This document shows positions 22,640-33,209 of a DNA stretch of 64,000 nucleotides, piece by piece. The first letter of the stretch is position 1; every line of letters begins with the position of its first letter. Both the position numbers and the translations under genes were made by a program. This DNA is from Sacculina carcini. Its lineage: Eukaryota; Arthropoda; Thecostraca; Sacculinidae. Where the stretch lies: contig OU696583.1 of NCBI GenBank assembly GCA_916048095.2, forward strand, positions 6,549,822 to 6,613,821, written 5' to 3'. The notes beneath the pieces are model-generated. The model made no database searches and was not told where the DNA came from. It saw only the letters and a program-made list of their open reading frames with translations.

Positions 22640-25560
22640 GGCACAATCACACAAATGAGCAACTCTATTTCTACTAGACATTTTGCGGATTCTCTCGGAT
22701 CTTCGCAATGGCACTTCACTGCACACGCCATGATCTGCCTCTGTTTGTTCAGGCCTCACTGCCGCAACGTCCTGTCCATCTGTATTTACACTTTGTTGGG
22801 CAGGGAAAACAAGAGTGAGTTCATCGTCACTGGTGTCCACTGATGTCTCCGCAGCTACTTCCTCGCTTTGTTTATTGCCTCTCGGCCTCAAATGTCGCAC
22901 GTGTCTGTACATACCATCCACTTCCACACACTGTGCAGATACAACGTCAGTCACCACGCCTTCTGACCACCTTTCAGTGCACCTACTTCCTGGCTGTTTC
23001 AACCACACTCTGTCAACTTTTTTTAACTTTGGCGTCACTGGCTCACTATCCTCCGAACAAGTTTTGTCAATCCCTTTCGTTCTTAGATCATATCTGAAAA
23101 TCATTGACGCTGGCGTGCGATCAGGTGAAACATCGTCCAACGGGGTGACATTGTATAGATAGACAGCCTCCAATATGTCACACTGTTTTCTTGCAGCTAT
23201 CACCTTGATAGTGCGGTGGCTGCGTTCGACTATTCCATTGCCTGAAGGTGCATATGCACACCTGTACCTGACGTTGACCCCCCACTCATTTACAAAGCCA
23301 ACAGACATCTGGCTACGGAACGTCGTCTCGTTATCGGTCAGGATGCATTTGGGCGGACCGTGATCAATGAATACATTTCGCAGCGCGTCAACCACAACTT
23401 CCACGGTATGCGACCGTAGCGCACGTCATATTGCGAACCGAGATGGCCCACAATCAATCAGGGTTAAATATGACTTTCCTCTGAAGTGTGTGATATCCAT
23501 GGCCAGGCGCTCCCATACGCTCTCCACGCCCAAGTGTCCTCTCGTCCATCCAACAGGAGATGGGTCAATCGATCTACATATATCACACAAAGACACAACA
23601 TTTTTGACGTCTCTCTTGGTCACGCTGCTTCCGTTCCTCCTGACAAAGTACAATGTACGTCTGACGCCCGGATGGCCCATTTCATGGTGTATTTTCCGAA
23701 TCGTAGCTTCCACCGTATGCACCGCAGCGGCGCACGACACCTTGGCCTCTGTCGCAGCCCTATTGTGTCCCAGCCATTCTCTTGGGACTCTGGTCAGCTC
23801 GTCAGCTTTGTTTTCTCTGGACGGAACCAGTGTGACTGTTACTATCAAATGGTATTCGTAAATAAGTGATCTCACAATGTCCAATCTTCTGCGGACAAGC
23901 ATCTCAGCAGCCGCTTTTGTTCTCAACCTCGCCTTGTTGGTCAACATGTCTGAAACACATTGCCTGACAGTGACTGAGTCCGTCATCAACTCAATTTCGC
24001 GCATTTCCCATGCAAGAGCTAGATTCAAGCCTTTTATGACCGCGTCGAGCTCAGCCATATTTATGTGTTTCACGTCATCTTTCCTGAGCCAAGCACCATC
24101 TTCCACGATCTCTCCGTCAACTTCCATCGCAGCTCCCAGAGCCAGACAGCTGGCGTCTACCCACACCTTTGCTGTTTTGCCTCTCACAGCCCACCGTCCG
24201 CAAACCGGATCATGCTTGACTAGCTCGGCTTGAACTCGCTGCAAGCAACGCCTAACACCCTCATGACAATTTCGTCGTCCCATGATCTGCTGTTCTCATT
24301 GGCAATTGTCTTTATGTATGCCGTGGCCACTCTCAGCCATCCACCAACGGGATAGTGTCCTATCCACCTGCTACAGACAGAAAAAATTGTCCGCCGTGTA
24401 AGCCGCTCGGGTAAGCCACACACATTATCATCACGAGACCATCTCATCTGCCGGTTCTGCCTGAAAACTCTGAGTCCGAGAAACCTGCTCGCATCCTTCG
24501 ACGTCTCATTATCTTTGCACAATAGTCCGTACTTCTGCAAATGCTTGCGCACATATTCGGCACTCACCACATCCTCGTTCACTAGCACATCGTCGATATA
24601 CGGGACACTGCCTGACTCGACTAGATTGTCCTGGCGCATCACAGTCTTGAGCACCGCTTTCATGACCAGGGGTGCCACATTAAGCCCGAATCCCAGCCTC
24701 GTGAGACAGTACCTCTGTCCTCCGATCACAACTGTTTGGTAGGGCCACAGAGACTGGTGCACTTTTATTTGAAGGTACGCTTTCTTCAAATCAAGAACAG
24801 TCACATTATCCCCCTGCCTCCTCCACTGCCGCAAAACATGGGCACATACATCGGCATCTCTAGTGTGCGCATCAACGAAAGTATTTAGCTCCCTGAAATC
24901 CATAACAGGTCTTACTTTCTCACGTTGAGGCACGGCCATCAGCGGCAGTAATCCTTTCGCCGGACCCAGCTTGCTCTCGTCATACCTCACCAACCAGCCA
25001 TTATCTATCCAGCAATGCAGCTCGTTTTCAAAGGCCTCCTGATGTGTGTCGCCCACGTGATATGACTCCACAGAATTCTTCAAGGGGCCCGGCTCCTTAC
25101 CATTCGCCCACTTCCATCTGGCCGTCCAGGATTTTTCTTCCTTGTCATATTCAACAAGAAAATCGTTTTCTTCAGCTTTCAAACCCGCTTTGTTCGTAGT
25201 CACTGCAGAACACGCAAAATCTGCACCACTTTTCTTCCGAATTGACTTTGTCTCACAGTCGTCAACGCCAAACCGGACCTCACGGGCTGAAGAAACAGAT
25301 ACACCACCAAGAACGGTAATAGCGTCCATGCCAATGATCAGATCAAAACCCATTGGACGCGACGAGGCAACAATCACATTTATGGGCCGCGGAACTCCCC
25401 CACAGCACACGCGAATAGTTCCTCGTCCGATACAATCGAAATGATTCCGACTCAACGTGAGTACAGAGATTTTTTCTCTCGACCAGTCATCACACACGTC
25501 CCCGCACACAATGCTCGCCTAGCACCCAGTGTCTACAAGCGCGCGCCGACGGACACCGTT
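22640..25560 (-). pseudogene. pol: pol region of element C (PR-RT-RH-INT)
   Basis: From the right end on the minus strand: a protease-type ALVDTGC (about 25520); RT with VRPVMDFRELN (about 24900), LTRLGFGLNVAPLVM and catalytic YIDD (about 24600); IGHYPVGGWLRVATAY (about 24350); RNase H with WVDASCLALG (about 24150) and TDSVTVRQ (about 23980); an integrase finger HHEMGHPGVRRTLYF with CDIC (about 23590-23690); the core with AMDITHF, LTDNETTF and GIVERSHRT (about 23240-23500); then a GPY/F-like VDRVWLKQPG and an acidic tail. Broken at several points. Confidence 0.85.
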
Positions 25561-25589
25561 CACTTCAATGCGAATAACAGGCAGCTGCC

Positions 25590-26390
25590 CATTCACTGAC
25601 TGGGGGAAGAGGCCGGCGCAGTTTCTCCTCCCCCTTCGCCGTTTCCCGAGCGCTGTGCAGTGCGGCATTGAAAAGCCAGGTGACCGAGACGGTTGCAGTT
25701 GTAGCAGCGTCTCCCACGCCAACCAGACGGTCCAGGCCGGCTCGTTCGGGCTGCACCCTCAGTTGAAGACGGACAACGTGCAGCGAAGTGGCCAACCCCA
25801 CCGCACGTGAAGCACCTGCGCTCATCACTGCGATCGCTGGCCACCGACTCTTTCTCAGGCTTCGCCACAAAACAAGAGTCCGATGCATGTTTTTCGCTCT
25901 CATGTAACAGCACTCTTGAACGCTCGAGCAGCTCAGACGGGCTCATGTTGTCCAAGCGAGAGCCCATTCGAAGCAGCTGGCGTACGCCATCGGGCAGACC
26001 TGAAACGAACGCGCACATTACAAGTGAGTCTGGAACGTCACCGATGACAGAAGCCAGACGCTTGAGTTATGAGAAGTAAATGTCTACAGCTTCTCCGGAC
26101 TGTCTTTTCCTGCTGATGAAGTTATCATAAGCCGTGAATTTGTCTACTGAAAAGGCAGTCAGTAGCGCATGCTTGATTCGCTTGTAGTCTTGTTTCGCAT
26201 CCTCAGGAAGCTGTTGGTAGACGGCGAAAGCGCCTCCAGTCAGCCTTAGCGGCACAACACTGTGCAGGTCGGTAATTCGCCTGAGCCGACACACCAACTC
26301 TACTTTTTCCAGCCACTCACTGACTGAGGATGAAGACCCATCGAACTCTGGGATGAGTCTCAAGTCAGCACTTGTCTCACTCATTTCCAT
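25590..26390 (-). pseudogene. gag: gag region of element C
   Basis: Begins MEMSETSADLRLIPEFDGSS, similar to the A and B gag starts, then FAVYQQLPEDAKQDYKRIKH and LLTAFSVDKFTAYDNF. Two CCHC knuckles follow (CFTCGGVGHFAARC and CYNCNRLGHLAFQC, about 25675-25810). The order and spacing match A and B. Confidence 0.82.
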
Positions 26391-26394
26391 ATAC

Positions 26395-26406
26395 GCCGAA
26401 ATAGCT
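26395..26406 (-). other. putative primer-binding site of C, matching tRNA-Phe nucleotides 1-12
   Basis: The 12 bases touching the 5' LTR read GCCGAAATAGCT on the plus strand, identical to the first 12 nucleotides of animal tRNA-Phe. On the element strand it is complementary to the tRNA 5' end, ending at the same tRNA position (U12) as the tRNA-Ile sites in A and B. Confidence 0.7.
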
Positions 26407-26840
26407 TGTCGGGAACAGGCCGAGCAAAGCAGTAGTTAAGATGTATTTCAGATTAAAATACACGAATGTCACGAAAATACAGATTGATTCACAAGGGCAC
26501 TCTCACGCGCAAAACTCTAACACACAGAACTCTCTCGCACACAGAACACCACTTAATCCGCTCACTGCACCAGACACACTGCCGAAAAACAACACACCGC
26601 CACACGCCCCCGCAAGCACGGCCTCTTCCGTGCCGAGTCCCGGCTCGCCCCAGCGCCGCTCCTCCGACTCGGCGGCAGCATATTGTTCAAACACACACAT
26701 ACACGCACATACACACAAAACGCACCCGCACGTCCACATATTAATCAAACACCGCGCAGAACTGAAAGTCGGCAAATACTAAACACATACAGATGCACAC
26801 ACGCGCACACACACACACACACACACACACATAACTTACA
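26407..26840 (-). repeat. 5' LTR of element C
   Basis: 434 bp, partner of 22171-22626, followed by the GAAAG duplication. Confidence 0.9.
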
Positions 26841-26845
26841 GAAAG

Positions 26846-27043
26846 AAAGAAGTGGAGAAAGGACAGCGACAATCTCAAGCGGGGCGACGTAATGATGCTG
26901 GTGGATGAAGACAGCCCTAGGAACCATTGGCCGTTGGGTATAGTGAAGGCAGTGTTCCCCGGGTCTGATGGAGTGGCGCGTTCAGCTACAGTTCGCACGT
27001 CGAGGATGTGGGGTTGGATTTGCTGCGCAAATCAGAGGGGGAG
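26846..27043 (+). pseudogene. integrase C-terminal part of BEL element D (second part)
   Basis: Resumes after element C with basic residues, then LKRGDVMMLVDEDSPRNHWP, LGIVKAVFPGSDGVARSATV and RTS. This is the DUF5641-type tail typical of BEL/Pao integrases. It is followed by the purine tract and 3' LTR. Confidence 0.85.
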
Positions 27044-27417
27044 TGTGGAGACGATGTTGGCGCCTCCGCGCTGAAAGGAGAAGACGCAACTATATAGGGC
27101 GTGTGGAGACTGTTGGTTTCTTTGTGTTTATATTTGTTGGCTTACATGTTATTGCTTTTGCATTGATGGATTGAATATTTTGGCTATTTTGTGGGATAGC
27201 AACAATATAGATGGTGGTTGAGGCTGTTTTGGCTGGTAATGTGTTTGGTTGGGAAGTGTTTGTGAAGTATTGAAAAGGAAGGAAGCGTTACTGTTTAGTA
27301 CCGTGTCAAAGTGAAACCTTTGATCAGAAAAATATATTGTGTGAAATATTATGTGATCTGAACACCGTGGAGATTTGCTTGGGCGCGCGTAACAACAGTT
27401 CGTTTTGGGATCGAACA
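27044..27417 (+). repeat. 3' LTR of BEL element D
   Basis: 374 bp, partner of 16478-16850, followed by GTTGT and the resumed copia E2 gag. Confidence 0.9.
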
Positions 27418-28168
27418 GTTGTGGTGAAAAGGGGCATATACTGCGAAACTGCACTCAGAAACCGCGCAGATGGTGTGAAGTGTGTAACAGTCACACTCAT
27501 GATTCCAAATTCTGCAGGAGGAAGTTTCATGTGAAAACTGTGAGCAACGAGAACGACGATTTTGTATTCAAGGTCATTAGTAATGTTATGAACGTAGAGT
27601 TTGATGATTTGAATGTTGAAAGAGGTGGTTTTGGTCATGTGGAAGTGGTAAATAGTTTGCTTGTTGATTGCGGAGCTACAGCGCATATTGTGAGAGATCG
27701 TGATAATTTTGTGTCTTTTGATGAAACGTTTGATGGTTCTCGTCATTGTATTGAGTTGGCGGATGGTATTTGAGTTAAGGGTGTTGTCGAACAAAAGGGA
27801 ACAGCTTGTGTTTCACTGTATGATTCAGGCGGTGAATCTAGACTTGTTTTGCTAGAAAATGCTCTACTTGTGCCATCATTTTCTCAGAACATTATTTCTG
27901 TACAGGCTGCTGCAGAAAAGGGAAGTGAAGTGTCTTTTATTGGTAATCACGGATCACACCTGATGGAACAAAGTTTCATATTAAGAAAAAGTGTAATCTT
28001 TATTATCTGTATAGTGTTGTACATGATAATGATGCCCGGCGATTATTAAAATCGTGGCATAGTGCTTTTGGTCATTGTAATGTGAATGATATATTTAAAT
28101 TGGAAAAGGTAGTGAATGGAATGACAATCACTAACAGAAATTGTTTCGATTGTAATGTTTGTATTGAG

Positions 28169-28807
28169 CATGGACTCCTTTAAGGAAGGACTGGAACGTC
28201 ACGACTTCGGGGTTTTTAACTTGAGTCTGAAAGATAAACTTGATTCCTTAATAAAAATGACTTCTAGAAGAGCTAGAAACACGTTCTTTGGGTCAAAATG
28301 GGGGTTTTTGAGGACGCTGAGTTCAATAGTAACATTTTCAACACCACTTGAAGTCATCTCCTAGGTCAAAAGGTCATATTTCAAGGTCTAATTTGTGAAT
28401 TTTGATCATTTTTGCTCGTTTTTTGTGTGTAACTCATAAATGGTGAGAGATGGATGATTATAATAAGAGGCAAGTCTGTAGAGTTGTTCAAATTTAATAT
28501 ATATTGTCGAATATTGTATTACTCAAACATTCCAAACAAGCCCTAAAACAATGAAACACTAAAACAAGAAATAAAGAACGGTACCTATTTCTCATAACAA
28601 CAAAACTCAAAGACATTAACATTTGATTAGATGAACATCGCTAGATGGAGAGGTTTTCTTGCCTCCTGAGGCATCCCACAGCCTTTTCTTTGTCACTTAC
28701 ATTGAGGACGTGAGCTTTCAATAGAATGTTAGCCAAAGTCGTACATGCTGCATTATTAGTAGCTAGAGGTGCATCTACAATCTACATCTAAGTGACAAAG
28801 AAAAGGC
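28169..28807. mobile_element. half of the foldback element
   Basis: Starts CATGGACTCCTTTAA after GTATTGAG and matches 12571 onward through the left arm and the central unique part. Similarity stops at AAAAGGC (about 28807), just after the second arm begins. Only one arm plus centre remains. Confidence 0.88.
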
Positions 28808-29360
28808 CTGGCCTGTCTAAGATTAATATGCATATTTGTTTTCAGGATCCTCAACTGCAGACTCGAGAGGATTCCCCCGAGGTCGAGGACACTCCCTCTG
28901 CGGCGATCCCAAGCAACGCAGCTGGGCACGCGGCTGTGAGTATATTCTTATTTATGCGCAATATTTCATTGGTTATAGAGAACAGTCCTCAGAGCCGATA
29001 TCGCTGCGATCTCGATGTCAGACACGGAGGTACTGGGGTGTAAATCTGGGAAGAGATCCACGAGTCTGCGCCAAACCGCGACAATTCCCAAAATAGCGCT
29101 CAAAACCACCAGCCGCTGCTGCCGTCGCCCCAACTATTGTCACAACAGCTTCTGCCAACGCTGCCGCCGAGAGTGCCGACACAGCAGCTGCCGCCGAGAG
29201 TGCCCGTCCAAGCCGTCCAGTGTCACCGGGCGGCAGACAATGAAGTTTATGCGGTCACTTAACCATTGGTATCGAGTATAAGTCTCGCTCTGTAAGTATA
29301 TATTTCTGTGTTGTTGTGTTATTTTTTATTGCTACTGTTTTGTTATTGGATTGATACTTT
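28808..29360 (+). other. unclassified sequence with an alanine-rich frame
   Basis: After the foldback remnant comes TTTTCAG (about 28840), an acceptor-like site, then GC-richer DNA. A frame at about 29100-29243 reads alanine-rich sequence with a repeated AAAESA and stops TGA, and a GCTGCCGCCGAGAGTGCC unit occurs twice. A donor-like CTGTGAGT lies near 28934. These could be pieces of a host exon or of an unrecognised element. No protein family is recognised. Confidence 0.2.
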
Positions 29361-29468
29361 GCCAACGGTACCTTACGTACTGTCTGGATAAAATTTACAT
29401 GTGAATGTGGGTATGCCGACGGTACCATGTGTACTGTCTGGATAAAATTGACATGTTAGTGTGTCTAT
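29361..29468. repeat. two-copy tandem repeat, 54 bp
   Basis: The unit starts GCC(A/G)ACGGTACC and includes GTACTGTCTGGATAAAATT. The second copy begins at 29415. About 80% identity between copies. Confidence 0.8.
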
Positions 29469-30030
29469 GCAATGTTGTAATGTGGGTTTTCTATTTGTGG
29501 TACAATATTACTGTTTTTAGTTAGCTGTTACTGTATTAAAGTTCATATTTTACTGAATTTACTTACTTGACTTCTGACTAATGTTTTGGTTTTTTTCATA
29601 TTTATCCTCGACGGCGCGCAGCTCTCCACCATCATTTTGTGATATGTGATGTATTCGTGTGAATATATGTGATAAATCATATTGTTTTCATTTCTTTTCT
29701 GATTTTTGCCGGAAAATACTAAGAACTCATGTACATATATCATGTTGCGTTGTCGTGCATTCACCACCACCACCAACACACTTGTTGAGTTTTCATTAAT
29801 TCACAACCACCAAAACAGTATTGTGCAGTATTCGCTTTGCACAGAACTGAAAACAGTCAAATCTATCCAGAGACGATATTAGAGGTAATTGGATAAATTT
29901 TATTATATATAATTCATCACTATACTAATTTTTCATTTCCTTATATAATGGTTTCTTGGCAAGTGGAAGTCGATGCCGAAGTGTAAGGAATTGTAAAAAG
30001 GATGCTAAAGCTAGAATGCAAATATGAACA
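29469..30030. other. no recognised feature
   Basis: AT-rich DNA with a short CAC/ACC run near 29760-29780. I see no gene, repeat end or RNA. Confidence 0.4.
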
Positions 30031-30331
30031 TTATTATTATTATTATTAACGTTTATTTGTATAGCGCACATTAAAACACACGCGCGAAAAGAGAAATATT
30101 GGTGCAAAAATATAAACAAATAAGTAAGACACGCCGATTAGGGAAAACAAACATGCGGACAATACACACCCACAAGCACACACACTCACACAAACACACA
30201 CACACACACGCACACAAACATACTCATGCACACACATCGCCAAATTGAAACATGGCAGTAAGAAAGAGCATAAAAAACAACAAGAAAACTTCTAGTAAAT
30301 ATATCACGCGAGACGGGTACGGTATGACAGC
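30031..30331 (-). other. 3' UTR and (AAT)n tail of the LINE
   Basis: From the ORF2 stop to the trinucleotide tail. Contains an imperfect CA/TG tract (about 30150-30235). The GCGCTATACAAATAAA segment next to the tail is the part likely recognised by the element's RT. Confidence 0.75.
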
Positions 30332-33150
30332 TCAGAGCGAAGCGTAAGGAGTAAGAGAGTGAGAGTCATGATCAAAAGATTTATCAAAGAGATGATTGCG
30401 CAGAGAAGAGGAAAACGATGATAAGGATGTGGAGGAAATAACATGGGAGGGAAGAGAGTTGTACAAACGTGGAGCATAGAAAGGGAAGGATTTACTAGAC
30501 CAGGTAGATTCATTGAGGGATCGTGGACAGGATAAAGGAAGAGGATGACGGGAAAGAAAGTTATTAGAGAGTGTAAGAAGCTGCGAGAGGTATGTAGGTT
30601 GCCGAGGGTCATGCAAAAGTTTATAAACAAGACAGCAAATTTTAAAGTGGATGCGAGGGATGATCGGAAGCCATCGAAGATTGTAGAGATAGGGTGAGGT
30701 ATGACGAAAGTGGGAAGGAGAAAACACGAAACGACAAGATTTATTAATGACATGTTGCAGGATTTTCAGAGAGGAGCGAGGTACATGGAGATATAAAGAA
30801 TTGCAGTAGTTGATTCTTGAAAAGATGAAACAATGAATCAGTTTAATAGCTGAGGGACGGTCGAGAAAAGGGCGGATGGGATATAGCGAACGTAGAATGA
30901 GATGACAAGTGCGAGCAACAGCAGAAATATTTGCAGAAAAAGAAAGTGACGAATCCAGAATGACTCCGAGATCACGAACACTTTGAGATAGGGGTAAAGG
31001 GAGCAGCGGAGGTGTTAAGCGAGGAGGATGTAGAATGAAGAATTCTGATTTGGAAGTGTTAAGAAGGAGACTGCGAGAGGCACACCAGGAAGAAATATCA
31101 GAGATAATGTCTGATAAGAACGAAGCATGGGGGAAGGAAAGAGGAATAATTATTTGTATATCGTCTGCGTAGACGTGGAACTGGACAGAATAGCGATGGA
31201 GAATAGGACATAGAGAAGACATGTACAGATTGAATAGAAGCGGGGCTAGAAGAGAACCTTGTGGCACACCGGAAAGTAGAGGAGTTTGCTTAGAAGTAGT
31301 GGAATTGAATTGCACCGAGTAGGAACGATCAGTAAGACAAGAATGTAGAAGAGAGAGCGCTGAAGAGGACACACCAAGAAAGGAGAGATCTCTGATTGAA
31401 ATTGAATGGTCAACTAAGTCAAAGGCTGCTGACAGATCAAGGAGGATAAGCAGAGCAGATTTACCGAATGAAAAATGAGAAAAAACAGTAGTAGTAACGG
31501 AGGTTAGGACAGATTCAGTAGAGTGAGCAGACTTGAAACCCGATTGGAAGGGGTCAAGGGATTTGTTGATGAATGGCGCAAGTTGAGAATACATAGCAGA
31601 CTCGAGGAGTTTAGAGGGAAAGTTGAGTAGAGAAATAGGACGGTAACTGCTACATAGCGAGGGACCGAGCGAAGGTTTTTTGAGTATCGGAAGGATGACT
31701 GCATGCTTCTCGGGAAAAAATACACCATGTAGGAAAGAGCTATTGATTAAATGCAATATAAAGAAAACCAGGAGCAAAATAGAGTTTGATAGGGCACGAA
31801 AATTTATGGGGTCCGCAGGGGAAAGCGAAATGTTTGTTGTAGAAATGATAGTGATGATATCAGGAAGCTCTAGATGTGAAAAGTGAGTAAAATGATCGTG
31901 CGATTTAGTGTGAGTCAAGCGGGAGTTAGGAGAAGAAATACTAGAAATGGCAATTTGGATTTTATCGGAAAAAAATACAGCAAGGTCGGAGGCAGAGAGA
32001 GAAGACGAACGGCTTGGGTTTTGCAGGCCACTCAATGAGTTAAGCGAGGACCACAGAGATTTAGGACAGCGAGAGAGTGACGATAATTGAGATTTGAAGT
32101 AGGATTGTTTAGCAGAGTATAGGGCAGATATATACAAAGAGCGAGATGAGCAGAAGGATGACCACGTAGCAGTAGTGCAACAGCGTTTCCACACACGCTC
32201 TTGGTAGCGTTGGGCGCGTTTGAGAGAGATTAGTTCGCGATTAAACCAAGGAGGAAGATTCGAGCGATTGGAGGATGAGCATAGTGGAAATATGGCTTCG
32301 TTGATAGAAGACATAACCTTGAAAAAAGAAGAGTACAATTGGGTAGGGGGAAGTGAGTGAAATTGAGTTGAGGGAAGCATGTGAGAGAATAAAGTTGAGA
32401 AGAGGTGAGGGTCAAATTTTTTTGTAGTTTCTGTACGATCTGGGGGGAGAAATACGTGGTTTGGGAAAGGGAAGATTGAAAGTGAGGAGACTGTGGTCAG
32501 AAGTGATGGTATCTGGGGGAAATACAAGAACATCCGGAGGGGTTAGGTCGGATGCTAGAACTGGAGATGGAAAAAGAACAAGATCAAGGGTGTGACCGGA
32601 GATGTGAGTCGGTGAGGTAACAGGCGAGTATAGACCGTAAGTTTGGATCATAGACAGGAATTGAGAGCAATAAGGATTTCGGGAAGGTTGATCGACCCAG
32701 AAATTAAAATCTCCAACTCTAAGAAAACGACTGGAGAAGGACGCGAGAAGCACATCAAGTAACATAGGAAATTCGGTAAGAAATAATGACGTAGTTCCCG
32801 GATGATTGTGGCGATATATTATAACAAAGCAAAATTTCGAGCAGGATGGAATATTGAGAGAAAGAGCGAGGTATCCAAAGGATAAGCATGGGGGACCAAA
32901 GTTGGGTATAGTAGATAAGACCAAGGATTTATTAAATATACATCCAACACCACCACCGGAAGCTTTGGTGTTTGAGCGGGAGGAGTGAATAAAGTTAAAA
33001 TCAGCAGGGAGATGGGCAGTAAAAGACGTAACATCAGAATCAAGTAACCAGGTCTCAACGAGGAAGAATAAAGAAAGATTATGAGAGGAAATCAGGTGTG
33101 AGAGTATAGGAGTCTTATACCGACATGACCTAGTATTTAGAAAACCAAGA
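30332..33150 (-). pseudogene. LINE ORF2: AP endonuclease and reverse transcriptase
   Basis: The endonuclease opens with LTLGFLNTRSCRYKTPIL and FFLVETWLLDSDV (about 33020-33140), then GGGVGCIFN, VGDFNFWVDQPS (about 32710) and THISGHTLDLVL and SDHSLLTFNLPFP. RT motifs follow: SSYRPISLLNFPSKLLE, FQSGFKSAHSTESVLT, LLDLSAAFDLVDHSI, SGVPQGSLLAPLLFNLYM and catalytic YADD (about 31160-31171). The C-terminal domain runs through FSRINYCNSLYLHVPR to RNHLF. The endonuclease and RT lie in different frames; the switch falls in the G6/C6 run at 32442-32447, so one single-base indel explains it. Otherwise ORF2 is open, including 733 codons from 32533. The start codon is unclear. Confidence 0.88.
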
Positions 33151-33209
33151 GTTAAAAAGCTAGTGTTAGAGGAGGAACGGATGGGCGAGGCAAGAGGGAG
33201 CGAAGGTAG

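Larger units (their letters stand above)
22171..26840 (-). mobile_element. LTR retrotransposon C, Ty3/gypsy-type, nested in BEL element D
   Basis: About 4.67 kb on the minus strand, with LTRs at 22171-22626 and 26407-26840 and a perfect 5-bp GAAAG duplication (22166-22170 and 26841-26845) within D's integrase region. A purine tract (GGAGGAAG on the element strand) abuts the 3' LTR. Gag has two CCHC knuckles; pol has protease, RT with YIDD, RNase H and integrase. LTRs differ at about 11 positions outside the CA tract (roughly 2.5%). The coding region has several breaks (about four). It is a more distant relative of A and B. Confidence 0.92.
16478..27417 (+). mobile_element. BEL/Pao LTR retrotransposon D, broken, carrying gypsy-type element C
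   Basis: LTRs at 16478-16850 and 27044-27417, with a perfect 5-bp GTTGT duplication (16473-16477 and 27418-27422) inside copia E2. A purine tract AGAGGGGGAG abuts the 3' LTR. Without C (22171-26845) it is about 6.3 kb. The order gag, protease, RT, RNase H, integrase and the motif set are BEL/Pao. LTRs differ by about 8 substitutions and one indel (about 2%). Several breaks (roughly six to eight) affect the coding region. No convincing tRNA-complementary site was identified after the 5' LTR. Confidence 0.9.
15827..28168 (+). mobile_element. second copia copy E2, split by BEL element D and cut off at a foldback element
   Basis: The primer site and gag restart at 15827 and run to 16477, are interrupted by D (16478-27417), and resume at 27418 with the gag knuckle and protease (LLVDCGATAHI, about 27655). 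The copy continues to the GTATTGAG site at 28161-28168, where the same foldback element begins as in E1. Nucleotide identity to E1 is high throughout. The integrase-to-3' LTR part is not present in this window, so E2 is incomplete. Confidence 0.85.

Noticed and set aside
22560-22677. Frames rich in His-Thr over the CA tracts (also at 53121-53339 and 57711-58037)
   Set aside because: Direct translations of a dinucleotide microsatellite inside LTRs.
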